Part shown: positions 37,659 through 45,621 of the stretch, piece by piece
How positions within the stretch are numbered: position 1 is the first letter of the stretch
Layout: each line of letters starts with the position of its first letter
Assembly (NCBI GenBank): GCA_019635355.1
Contig: JAHBZQ010000001.1
Span: 1,860,001-1,924,000 of the forward strand
Direction of reading: 5' to 3'
DNA length: 64,000 bases
DNA from: Rhizobacter sp.
GTDB taxonomy: Bacteria; Pseudomonadota; Gammaproteobacteria; Burkholderiales; Burkholderiaceae_C
Program-made: the position numbers and the translations under genes
The notes under the pieces: generated by a model
The model's database searches: none
What the model saw: only the letters and a program-made list of their open reading frames with translations
What the model was told of the DNA's origin: nothing

Positions 37659-37734
37659 GCCGGTGTAGCTCAGTTGGTAGAGCAGCGCATTCGTAATGCG
37701 AAGGTCGGGAGTTCGACTCTCTTCACCGGCACCA
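37659..37734 (+). tRNA. tRNA-Thr (anticodon CGT)
   Basis: The acceptor stem GCCGGTG pairs with CACCGGC, followed by A and an encoded CCA. D arm GCTC/GAGC, anticodon loop TTCGTAA with CGT at 34-36 and T loop TTCGACT are all in place. The anticodon stem has one G-A mismatch at its top pair. It reads the threonine codon ACG. Confidence 0.97.
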
Positions 37735-37746
37735 TCTCTTTCCTTG

Positions 37747-37780
37747 AGCCAACGCCCGCGCCAGCGGCCGTTGGCTTTTT
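37747..37780 (+). terminator. Rho-independent terminator of tRNA-Thr
   Basis: An 8-bp stem (AGCCAACG / CGTTGGCT) is followed directly by a run of five T, 12 bases after the tRNA CCA. It ends 12 bases before the next coding start. Confidence 0.75.
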
Positions 37781-37792
37781 GGTCTCTGGCCC

Positions 37793-38194
37793 ATGAGTTC
37801 TCTCGCTCCCCACCGCCTCCACCTCTTGGCCCGCGTCATCCAGGCGAACCGGGTCTGGCAGTTGCTGCTTGCGCTGCTGGTCGCCGTGGTGTGCTATCTC
37901 GCGTTCACCCCGACCCCGCCGCCACTGGCCGGCGCGTGGTGGGACAAGGCAAATCACTCGCTGGCGTTCCTCGTGCTGACCTTCGCCGCATGCCTGGCGT
38001 TCCCGCGGCCCTGGCGCGGCGTGTGGCTCGTCATTCTGGGACTGCTCGCGTTTGGCGCAGCCATCGAGGTGGTGCAGGCCTTCGTGCCGGGGCGCAGCTG
38101 CGAGTGGGAAGATCTTCTGGCCGACAGCGTCGGCATCGCGGCGGGCGTGCTGGTGACGCTGCCGCTGCGCAGCGCCGTGACCTCACGGCGCTGA
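37793..38194 (+). CDS. VanZ-like membrane protein
   Basis: The 133-residue product has about four hydrophobic helices and the VanZ-like core WWDKANHSLAFLVLTF and VQAFVPGRSCEWEDLLADSVG. VanZ relatives give low-level teicoplanin resistance in Gram-positives, but in proteobacteria their role is unknown. The ATG lies just behind the tRNA-Thr terminator. Confidence 0.85.
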   Translation: MSSLAPHRLHLLARVIQANRVWQLLLALLVAVVCYLAFTPTPPPLAGAWWDKANHSLAFLVLTFAACLAFPRPWRGVWLVILGLLAFGAAIEVVQAFVPGRSCEWEDLLADSVGIAAGVLVTLPLRSAVTSRR

Positions 38195-38205
38195 GGTGCC
38201 GAGTC

Positions 38206-38478
38206 TCAGCTGGCGCGGGCAGCGCCGTGCAGCTTTTCCCAGTACGACACGGCCTTGCTGACCCACGCCTGGTAGTGCGGATCCTGCACGTTGTAGTACG
38301 GGATGCCGCGCTCCACGAAGCGGGCCGCCGCGCTGGCCAGGGCGGCATCGCTGCCGTGCGAGTGCTCGATCTCCTCTTCCAGCGCATGCAAGGCGACGAA
38401 ACGCGGCATGGGCTCGGGCGCGAGCAGCCCTTCGCGGAAGGTGATGGCGTTCATTTCGGCGGCGGTGTGGGCAGACAT
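38206..38478 (-). CDS. Short conserved hypothetical protein
   Basis: ATG 38478 gives a 90-residue soluble protein with helical character (ALHALEEEIEHSHGSDAALA and DPHYQAWVSKAVSYWEKLHG). No motif or known family is recognised. It ends 12 bp from the convergent VanZ-like gene. Confidence 0.65.
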   Translation of the reverse strand: MSAHTAAEMNAITFREGLLAPEPMPRFVALHALEEEIEHSHGSDAALASAAARFVERGIPYYNVQDPHYQAWVSKAVSYWEKLHGAARAS

Positions 38479-38587
38479 GTGGGGCTCCAGGCAAGCTGAA
38501 CCTGATTTTTCGTCCCAACCGGCCCCGGCTTGACACCGAGTAGCACCCCGGATGCGGCTCAATTCACGCCGCCCGCGTGCGCGTCGT

Positions 38588-40309
38588 TCAAAGAAGCCGC
38601 TGCTGCGGTGCGCCAGGGTCGTAGGAGTCGGCCACCACGACCCGGTTGCGGCCGGCTTTCTTGGCGTCGTACAGGGCCGCATCGGCCTGCTCGATGAGCT
38701 GGGCCGGCTCGACCGGCGCCCCGCGCACGCACAGGCCGATGCTGACGGTGACCGCAAGCCCAGGCGACACCGCGGCCCAGTCGTGGTCCTGCACCGCCTG
38801 GCGCAGCCGCTCGCAGGCCTCGCGCGCCCACGCGGGGGAGGCATGGGCGAAGACGATGAGGAACTCCTCGCCGCCCATGCGGGCGATGAGGTCGCCACCG
38901 CGCACCCGGGCCCGGAACAGATCGGCCGTGGCGGTGAGCACCGCGTCGCCCACGGCGTGGCCGTGCTCGTCATTCACGCGCTTGAAGTGGTCGAGGTCGA
39001 GCACTGCCGCGGCGATGGGCTCGCCGGTGCGGGCGCTGTGCTGCAAGAGGCGGGGCAGCTCGCGCTCGACCTGGCGCCGGTTGCCCAGGCCGGTGAGCGG
39101 GTCGGCCAGCACGTAGCGGCGCAGCTCGCGGGCCTGCGCCTGCAAGCGCTCGGCTTCGGCCGCCATCTGCTCGGCGCGCACGCGCTGCAGCTCGGCCTCC
39201 ATGCGCGAGCGCTCGGCGCCGAAGCGCGCCTGGTCGAGCTCGAGGCGGTTCATCATCAGGCGCGACTGCGCGTCATTGCGCTGCTCGAGCTGCTCGCGGG
39301 TGAGCGCGTGGTAGCGCTCATGGTGCGCCAGCGCTTCGGCGAAATCGCCCCGCGCCTTGTGCGCGAGGTAGAGGTGGCGGTGCATGTCCTGCACCATCGA
39401 GTTGGCGTACAGCTCCTGCGCGCCGCCCAGCGCTTCGTTGAGGATGGTGATGGCGTCGTCGTGCCGCCCCAGGCGCACCAGCAGCTCGGCGCGGTTGCCC
39501 TCGCAGGCCAGGCCCAGCGAGCGGTGGCCGTGTTCCAGCGCGAGCGCGCGGGCGCGGTCGAGCAGCACGAAGGCCGCCTTGTCCTGGCCGCTCACCCCGA
39601 GGTAGCGGCCGAGGTTCGACAGCGTGAGCGCCTCGCGATAGGCGTTGCCCGAGCTCCGCGCAAGGATCAGCGCCTCTTCGCCGTGGCGCTTGGCCCGGTC
39701 GATGGCCTCTCGAGCACCGGCCACGTCCGAGCGCGACTCGCAGGCGTCGAACGCATCGGAGGCCACCACGCCGAGGTTGGTGAGCGCGCGGTAGGTTTCT
39801 TCCTCGCTGCCCATCTCGCGCGCCATCGCGAGCGACTCGGCCAGAAAGCGCTCCGCCTCCTCGAAGCGGCCCAGGTGCCCCTTGGCCAGGCCGATGCGGT
39901 TGTAGGCGAGGCACAGCAGCCGGGCGTCGCCGCAGGCACGCGCCGCCTCCACGCTTTCGCTCACATGGTCGAGCGCTTCCTGGTTGAGGCCGAGGTCGAG
40001 GAAGGCCATCGCCATGTCGCACAGCACGTCGGCCCGCGCGGCGTCGTCGCCAGCCTCGCGCAGCATGGGCAGCACCGCCTGGCCGGCGGCGATGGCCTGC
40101 TCGGCCAGGCCCTCGCGGCTGTTGAACATCACCAGCAGGCGCAGCGCCCGCGTGAGGCTGGCCTTGTCGTGCGCCTCACGCGCCAGCGCCTCGGCGCGCA
40201 GCGCCAGCTCGATGCCGCGGGCATGCTCGTCGCGCCCGGCCGCGGCTTCGGCCTGGCGCAGCAGCTCATCGAGCGGCGGTGCGGCGTAAGTCGTCTGCGG
40301 GTTCTTCAT
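38588..40309 (-). CDS. TPR-GGDEF diguanylate cyclase
   Basis: ATG 40309 (a TTG extends the frame three codons) yields 573 residues. The N-terminal ~350 residues are tetratricopeptide repeats (for example AFLDLGLNQEALDHVSESVE and ALILARSSGNAYREALTLSN). A coiled-coil linker then leads into a GGDEF domain with RMGGEEFLIV. RGGD lies five residues before GGEEF, giving an inhibition site. The enzyme should make c-di-GMP. No membrane segment or signal peptide is seen, so it is probably cytoplasmic with the TPR part sensing a partner. Confidence 0.92.
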   Translation of the reverse strand: MKNPQTTYAAPPLDELLRQAEAAAGRDEHARGIELALRAEALAREAHDKASLTRALRLLVMFNSREGLAEQAIAAGQAVLPMLREAGDDAARADVLCDMAMAFLDLGLNQEALDHVSESVEAARACGDARLLCLAYNRIGLAKGHLGRFEEAERFLAESLAMAREMGSEEETYRALTNLGVVASDAFDACESRSDVAGAREAIDRAKRHGEEALILARSSGNAYREALTLSNLGRYLGVSGQDKAAFVLLDRARALALEHGHRSLGLACEGNRAELLVRLGRHDDAITILNEALGGAQELYANSMVQDMHRHLYLAHKARGDFAEALAHHERYHALTREQLEQRNDAQSRLMMNRLELDQARFGAERSRMEAELQRVRAEQMAAEAERLQAQARELRRYVLADPLTGLGNRRQVERELPRLLQHSARTGEPIAAAVLDLDHFKRVNDEHGHAVGDAVLTATADLFRARVRGGDLIARMGGEEFLIVFAHASPAWAREACERLRQAVQDHDWAAVSPGLAVTVSIGLCVRGAPVEPAQLIEQADAALYDAKKAGRNRVVVADSYDPGAPQQRLL

Positions 40310-40342
40310 GCCAGGCAATGCTGCAAGCGTCGGCCGCCAGCT

Positions 40343-41644
40343 TCAAGCCGAGACGTCGCTGGCCTGCAACGCGGTGGCCAGCACCTTGTCGACGCGCTTG
40401 CCGTCGAGGTCGACCACCTCAAAGCGCCAGCCTTCCCATTCCACCGCATCGGCGGTCTGCGGCAGGCGACCCAGCAGCAGCATCACCATGCCGGCCAGGG
40501 TGTTGTAGCGGCCGCGGTCTTCTTCCGGCAGCTCCTTCAGGTCGAGCCGGTCTTTCAGCTCAGGCACGGGGATGAGGCCATCGAAGAGCCAACTGCCGTC
40601 GTGACGCTTCACCGCCCAGGCGTCGTCGGCCGCGGGGGTGGTGAACTCGCCGGTGATCGCCTCCAGCACATCACGCACGGTGATCACACCCTGCACCTCG
40701 CCGTATTCGTCGACCACGAAGACGAGCTGCGCGCTCGACACGCGGAACTGCTCCAGGAGCTCCATGCCGGTCAGCGTCTCGGGCACGAAGACGGGCGGCT
40801 GCAGCTTGTCGGTCAGCGTGAGCGGCTGGCCCAGCAGCTGCTGCTGGAGAAGCGTCTGCGCCGACACCACGCCCAGCACGTCGGTCAGGCCGCCGCGGCA
40901 CACCGGGTAGCGCGAATGCTCCTGCGTCTCGATGGCGCGGCGCACCTCGTCGGCCGAGGCGGTGGCGTCGAGCCAGGCGATGTCGGTGCGCGGGATCATC
41001 ATCGAGCCGACGGTGCGGTCGTCGAGGCGGAACACATTGCGCACCATCTGGTGCTCCTGGGCTTCGATCACGCCGGCGTCCAGGCCTTCTTCGAGCTGGG
41101 CGGCGATTTCTTCTTCGGTGACGGAGCGCGTCGGCCCACCCCGGATGCCCAGGAGGCGCAACGTGGCCTCGGTGCACCACGAGAGCACCTTCACGAAAGG
41201 CCGCGCGATCAGCGAGAGCCACTCCATCGGGTAGGCCACCAGCCGCGCCACCGCCTCGGGGTACATCTGCCCCAGACGCTTGGGCACGAGCTCGCCGAAG
41301 ATGATGGTGAGGAAGGTGATGATCACCACCACCAGCGCCGTGGCCGACAGGCCTGCCGCACGCGGGCTCACATGGAAGCTTTCGGTCAGCCAGCGGCCCA
41401 GCGGCTCGGAGAACGCTCCCTCGCCCACGATGCCGTTCAGCACCCCGATGGAGGTGATGCCGATCTGCACCGTCGACAGGAACTTCGTCGGGTTCTCGTG
41501 CAGGTCCATCGCGACCTGGGCGCCCTTGTCGCCGGTCTCCACCATCACCTGGAGCCGCGCCCGCCGGCTGGCCGTGAGCGCCATTTCCGACATGGCAAAC
41601 AATCCGTTGAGCAGGATCAGGAAGACGAGTAGCGCGATGTCCAT
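40343..41644 (-). CDS. CNNM/HlyC/CorC family membrane protein (DUF21-CBS-CorC)
   Basis: Start ATG 41644 gives 433 residues. The N-terminal DUF21 domain has four hydrophobic segments (LLVFLILLNGLFAMSEMAL ... TIIFGELVPKRLG). Two CBS modules follow (DRTVGSMMIPRTDIAWLDA and FRVSSAQLVFVVDEYGEVQG). A C-terminal CorC/HlyC domain contains LAGMVMLLLGRLPQ. The family moves or senses divalent cations such as Mg or Co. It is divergent from apaH, 84 bp away. Confidence 0.92.
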   Translation of the reverse strand: MDIALLVFLILLNGLFAMSEMALTASRRARLQVMVETGDKGAQVAMDLHENPTKFLSTVQIGITSIGVLNGIVGEGAFSEPLGRWLTESFHVSPRAAGLSATALVVVIITFLTIIFGELVPKRLGQMYPEAVARLVAYPMEWLSLIARPFVKVLSWCTEATLRLLGIRGGPTRSVTEEEIAAQLEEGLDAGVIEAQEHQMVRNVFRLDDRTVGSMMIPRTDIAWLDATASADEVRRAIETQEHSRYPVCRGGLTDVLGVVSAQTLLQQQLLGQPLTLTDKLQPPVFVPETLTGMELLEQFRVSSAQLVFVVDEYGEVQGVITVRDVLEAITGEFTTPAADDAWAVKRHDGSWLFDGLIPVPELKDRLDLKELPEEDRGRYNTLAGMVMLLLGRLPQTADAVEWEGWRFEVVDLDGKRVDKVLATALQASDVSA

Positions 41645-41728
41645 GCACCGGGCCTCACCCGGAACGCGGCTGTTGAACAAGCGGCAAAGCGTAGCAGAGT
41701 CGTTCTTCTCCCCGGTGAAAATGCCAGC

Positions 41729-42550
41729 ATGGACTACCTGATCGGCGACCTGCAGGGCTGCTGCGACGCATTCGACCGGCTGCTCGCCGAAGTCGGCTTC
41801 AACCCCTCCCGCGACCATGCCTACGTGCTGGGCGACCTCGTCAACCGCGGGCCGGCCTCGCTGCAGACGCTGCGTCGCCTCCAGGACCTGGCCGGCTCGG
41901 CGACCTGCCTGCTGGGCAACCACGACCTGCATTTCCTCGCGGTGGCGCACGGCGTGCGGCGCACCAGCCGCCAGGACACGCTCAACGAGCTGCTGGCCGC
42001 CCCCGACCGCGACACTCTCGTCGCCTGGTTGCGCCAGCAGCGCATGGCGGTGCACGCCCGTGGCTGGCTGATGGTGCACGCCGGGGTCGTGCCGCAGTGG
42101 AACCTCACGACCACGCTGCAGTTGGCGGGCGAGGTCGAGACCTGCCTGCGCTCGCAAGACCTGCATGATTTCCTGCAGGTGATGTACGGCAACCGCCCCG
42201 CCCGCTGGGACGACGCACTGCAAGGCGACGACCGCCTGCGCTTCGCCGTCAACACGCTCACACGCATCCGCTTCGTCGAAGCCGACGGCACGCTCGACTT
42301 CGACACCAAGGACGGGTCGGCCGACGCCCCACCCGGCCTGTACCCGTGGTTCGACGCGCCGAGCCGGCAGACAGCAGGCGTGCCCATCGCCTTCGGCCAC
42401 TGGTCGACCCTCGGGCTCGTGAACCGGCCCGACCTGCTGGCGCTCGACACGGGGTGCGTCTGGGGCGGCCGGCTGACCGCCGTGCGGCTGGACGGCGACA
42501 CGCGCGAGGTGATCCAGGTCGAGTGCGACCAGGCGCAGAAGCCGGGCTGA
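41729..42550 (+). CDS. apaH: Bis(5'-nucleosyl)-tetraphosphatase, symmetrical
   Basis: The 273-residue phosphoesterase carries the metal ligands in IGDLQGCCDAFDRLL, GDLVNRGPAS, LGNHDLHF and MVHAGVVPQW, with FGHWSTLGL near the end. It splits Ap4A into two ADP. The start ATG 41729 is 23 bp after a short GC-rich leader, and the gene ends 22 bp before the tRNA-Ser. Confidence 0.93.
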   Translation: MDYLIGDLQGCCDAFDRLLAEVGFNPSRDHAYVLGDLVNRGPASLQTLRRLQDLAGSATCLLGNHDLHFLAVAHGVRRTSRQDTLNELLAAPDRDTLVAWLRQQRMAVHARGWLMVHAGVVPQWNLTTTLQLAGEVETCLRSQDLHDFLQVMYGNRPARWDDALQGDDRLRFAVNTLTRIRFVEADGTLDFDTKDGSADAPPGLYPWFDAPSRQTAGVPIAFGHWSTLGLVNRPDLLALDTGCVWGGRLTAVRLDGDTREVIQVECDQAQKPG

Positions 42551-42572
42551 CTACAATCGCGCTCTTCTTTCA

Positions 42573-42662
42573 GGAAGCGTGGCCGAGCGGTTTAAGGCAC
42601 TGGTCTTGAAAACCAGCGATGGGGGAACCCATCCGTGAGTTCGAATCTCACCGCTTCCGCCA
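42573..42662 (+). tRNA. tRNA-Ser (anticodon TGA)
   Basis: The acceptor stem GGAAGCG pairs with CGCTTCC, followed by G and an encoded CCA. The anticodon arm CTGGT-CTTGAAA-ACCAG has TGA at the anticodon, and the long variable arm (GATGGGGGAACCCATC) is that of a class II serine tRNA. It reads TCA. Its 3' end is the left border of the composition change, so it is a likely integration site. Confidence 0.97.
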
Positions 42663-42894
42663 CGACCCAAGCAAATCTGCGGCGTTCTGCGCCAGTCGGT
42701 TTGCTATCCATATCTCAATCCACTTCCAGTATGTCGATCCAGTAGCATGCGACTGGACGTTGGTGGACTGAGCGAATGGATTTCAGTCGAGTTTCCGCTA
42801 GCGTGTAGAAGCAAACGACGTTCACAACACTCGGCGTGCTGCTTCGGTAGAGCGAGCCAGAATCAATGCATTCTTGGCAAATCGCTACTTGCGC

Positions 42895-43803
42895 ATGTCT
42901 GCTCACGCCAAACGTCCGCGCCGGCCACAAGTCGACGCTCCATCAAACAGTGCAGAAGCGACGGCCCGGCAAGCACGCCGCCGCGTCATCAAGCGTCAGA
43001 GTGAAGAGCAAACCGACGGAAGCGATGCATCTGATGACTCTGCCGACGACAGTTCATTCAATCACGCTGCGGAACGCGCCAGCTGGAATCGACCATCCGG
43101 TCAGAATTCTGCCGAGTACCTGGAATGGGAGACCTGGAGCCAACGACGCTGGGCCTGGGAGTTCTTGCGCCGGAACGACAAGTTCCAAGACGCATGCGAC
43201 GAGAGATGGGATGACCAGCGCACGATAGCCCAAGACTTTCATATCACTGAGTTCAAGCACTATCGACAGGAATACGCAGCTGGAAAGAAGCCAAAATTCG
43301 CTGCCGGCATCCATTCAATTCCACGCCGAGCCGATTTTGTCGAGAACAACGAAAGGAGCATGGACTTGGTTCAAGTCCGCGCGACGCTGTCTCCCTCCGA
43401 AGTCTTCATCAAATTTCAGCTTGCACCTACGCGCCTTGCTATGAAGACCTCAATCGACTTTCAACTAGAGCAAGCCCGTCGCCGGCTGGAGTCGTTTGCA
43501 AGACATCTTCGTGAAGCCAAACCGCCCCACGCGAAAGGGAAGCATATGACAGTGCAGCGCTTCGATCGCGCATGGCTCTTGGCGAGCATTCGTATCCTTG
43601 ACCTCAAAGAGTCGGCACCCAAACTCAATCTCCGAAAGGCAGCGGAGACGCTGTTAGAAGACCCTTACGGCCCAATCAGCAACCGCTTTATCTCAAACAA
43701 GAAACTTAGCGACCAAGGGGGGGCATTGCTAGACAGGGCGACAACACTCGCTGATTGCGAGTACCTGAAGGTCTACTTCGGGAAGCTCAAGAAGGCTGAA
43801 TAG
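42895..43803 (+). CDS. Island protein with a WAWEFLRRN transcription-regulator-like motif
   Basis: ATG 42895 gives 302 residues. A low-complexity, charged N-terminus (QSEEQTDGSDASDDSADDSS) precedes the segment SQRRWAWEFLRRNDKFQ, which resembles the DUF6499-type regulator-like domain common in integrative elements. The remainder is helical and charged. It is the first island gene after tRNA-Ser. Function beyond this similarity is unknown. Confidence 0.6.
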   Translation: MSAHAKRPRRPQVDAPSNSAEATARQARRRVIKRQSEEQTDGSDASDDSADDSSFNHAAERASWNRPSGQNSAEYLEWETWSQRRWAWEFLRRNDKFQDACDERWDDQRTIAQDFHITEFKHYRQEYAAGKKPKFAAGIHSIPRRADFVENNERSMDLVQVRATLSPSEVFIKFQLAPTRLAMKTSIDFQLEQARRRLESFARHLREAKPPHAKGKHMTVQRFDRAWLLASIRILDLKESAPKLNLRKAAETLLEDPYGPISNRFISNKKLSDQGGALLDRATTLADCEYLKVYFGKLKKAE

Positions 43804-44112
43804 GAGCACATCTGCGTAACGCAGAGGTGCAGCAGCACTCAATGGGTGGGTGGAGACCTGTTAGCCGCGTGGCGTCTGATTGACTAAGGTGGCACACGAC
43901 ACCGCACGAACCGCTGCGTCAACGCGGGTAGACAGTTGACAAGTCGTCGAGCAAGCGAAGGGAGGCGTGTCGGCTCCTAGCTAGTGGGTTGCTGGGCAGT
44001 TAAAGCGCGCTCTGCCTAACCCCTGAAACATGGGGCCTAAGCAACATGTCGAGAACTGGCGCCCATCCCCTGTTTCCAATACATTGAACTTCACGCGAAA
44101 CAGGACTTGCTC
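43804..44112. other. Non-coding stretch, about 310 bp
   Basis: No open frame with coding character, no RNA gene and no strong inverted repeat was seen. It probably holds the promoter of the small exported protein that follows. Confidence 0.6.
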
Positions 44113-44382
44113 ATGAGATTGCTACTAGTTTTTGCCTTTGTTGCCATCTCATTGCCCGTCGCCGCCCAATCCGCAAAAGCTGGCGCCGAAGTTGGAAAGG
44201 GTAGTTCGAAAGCCGAGGCCTGCAAGGCGGCAACAGATAAAGCCGCACTCTTCTCGGAAAACGCCCGCGTACAAGCTGGTGGACCCAACGCCAAGACAAG
44301 TGTCGGCGACTGTGACTGCTCCAAAAATGATGAGGCTGCCTACTTGAAGTGGGAGTGCAGTGTGAAATGGACGATCCGCTAG
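44113..44382 (+). CDS. Small secreted protein, cysteine-containing
   Basis: ATG 44113 yields 89 residues with a clear signal peptide ending VAAQ. The mature part is about 70 residues, has four cysteines (two in GDCDC) and alternates charged and small residues. No family is recognised. The same-strand neighbour (44476) is also exported. Confidence 0.6.
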   Translation: MRLLLVFAFVAISLPVAAQSAKAGAEVGKGSSKAEACKAATDKAALFSENARVQAGGPNAKTSVGDCDCSKNDEAAYLKWECSVKWTIR

Positions 44383-44475
44383 CGGCTGCCCTGACAAATT
44401 GCTAGCGTCTCGCTGTCGGAGACAGGGACAAGATACTTTCAAGAGGCCGAACACCCTCCTGACCGGAATATCTAC

Positions 44476-44952
44476 ATGCTGATTCGACTCCTACTTGCCA
44501 TGGTTCTCTCGCAACCCTTGTGCGCGGCCTCGCAGGACGCCGAGGAGACGGTAGATTTCATCGTGAGAGGTATTCGCAACTGCGAGTTGTCGCACTATTC
44601 AAATCAGATCGTGGCTTCGAGTAGTGACGGTGTCCGGCTGCACCTTGAAGCCATTGAATCCGACAAGACTCGAACCAGGCTCAGCCTGAACCTTGGCGAT
44701 GTCGAGTTTCGGGAGAGCGATACCTCGGATTCAATGTCTATTCGGTGTCGTGTGGCGAAATGTTTTGACGAAACACGTGAGGTCTATCACCGTCGCAACG
44801 GAGGCTACTACGGCAAACCCTATGTACCTACGTACGCGTCCAATTTCGTCAACGTGAACTCTTGCACCGACAACTTCGGCAAGCGGCTCGTTGCGGCACA
44901 CAAGCACCTTCTGACTTTGAAGGCCTCCAGTCGAAAGAAGGAGCCGTTTTAG
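44476..44952 (+). CDS. Exported hypothetical protein
   Basis: The 158-residue product has a signal peptide (MLIRLLLAMVLSQPLCAASQ) and a mature domain rich in beta strands, with cysteines in RNCELSH, SIRCRVAKCF and NSCTDNF that could form disulfides. I do not recognise its fold. It follows the small exported gene by 93 bp. Confidence 0.65.
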   Translation: MLIRLLLAMVLSQPLCAASQDAEETVDFIVRGIRNCELSHYSNQIVASSSDGVRLHLEAIESDKTRTRLSLNLGDVEFRESDTSDSMSIRCRVAKCFDETREVYHRRNGGYYGKPYVPTYASNFVNVNSCTDNFGKRLVAAHKHLLTLKASSRKKEPF

Positions 44953-45327
44953 TCTGAACGGCGTCGCTGCCGCGTCAAGCAGCGCCTAGTCTCCCAATGC
45001 ACGTTGTGCATGCTGCATCCTATCAAGTCTTAGCCTTCCAGACCGGTGGAAGAAGCGCTAAGCACCTACCGACCGCTTGCGTAGCAGTGTGTTCGGATCA
45101 GCCCATCTGAAGAGCCACTGCGAGTTCTCGCGCGTGCAACTCCTTCATCAACGGCACTTACATCCTTTGCTTAGGTGCTGCCTCCCTTCCCACGATGCGC
45201 TGTTCTCGGCGCCCTGTCTGTTGATATTTGGGAGGGCACCTTCGGGCGAATTTCGATGAGCTTTCGCCCGAAAACGCTGTGCTCCCTGTCAATTTAATGA
45301 GGGTCCCGAAACACCAAGGAGGCCCTC
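44953..45327. other. Non-coding stretch with hairpins before alpA
   Basis: No credible gene is visible in about 375 bp. It ends with two inverted repeats: 45241-45250 with 45263-45272 (TTCGGGCGAA / TTCGCCCGAA), and ATGAGGG at 45297 with CCCTCAT at 45323, the latter enclosing the alpA Shine-Dalgarno. Confidence 0.6.
45241..45272. promoter_or_regulatory. Perfect 10-bp inverted repeat upstream of alpA
   Basis: Arms TTCGGGCGAA and TTCGCCCGAA are separated by 12 bases and lie about 56 bp before the alpA start. It could be a repressor operator or the terminator of a transcript from the left; there is no T-run. Confidence 0.4.
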
Positions 45328-45621
45328 ATGGCTCTCTCCGCATCCAGGTTGACTCGCACGCCTCGCTCTCGCGCAATTGACCAGAAGCGCACTTCACGCC
45401 CCCAAAACGCTACTGCTGACCTCCCCCCGACGGGCTTCGTCCGACTACCCACGGTTTTGCATCTCGTGCCTGTCAGCGCATCTGCGTGGTGGGCAGGTAT
45501 TCAGGCGGGGCGATACCCCAAGGGCGTGAAACTTTCGCCCCGGGTCACAGCATGGTCTGTTGAGTCCATTCGCGAACTCGTCGCTTCGCTCAACTCCAGC
45601 AAGGAGGCGCGCGATGAGTAA
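45328..45621 (+). CDS. AlpA-type regulator / excisionase-like
   Basis: The 97-residue protein has an N-terminal basic tail and a C-terminal MerR-like helix-turn-helix (FVRLPTVLHLVPVSASAWWA ... YPKGVKLSPRVTAWSVES), typical of AlpA regulators that control integrases or excision. AAGGAGG precedes the next start. It overlaps the DUF927 gene by eight bases, forming an operon. Confidence 0.82.
   Translation: MALSASRLTRTPRSRAIDQKRTSRPQNATADLPPTGFVRLPTVLHLVPVSASAWWAGIQAGRYPKGVKLSPRVTAWSVESIRELVASLNSSKEARDE

Noticed and set aside
42663..42705. AGCAAATC/GGTTTGCT stem after tRNA-Ser as a terminator
   Set aside because: The stem includes a G-T pair and a loop of 20 bases and lacks a T-run, so it was not listed as a feature.
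45077..45259. Small 60-codon frame before alpA
   Set aside because: No ribosome site and no protein-like character; the area looks non-coding.
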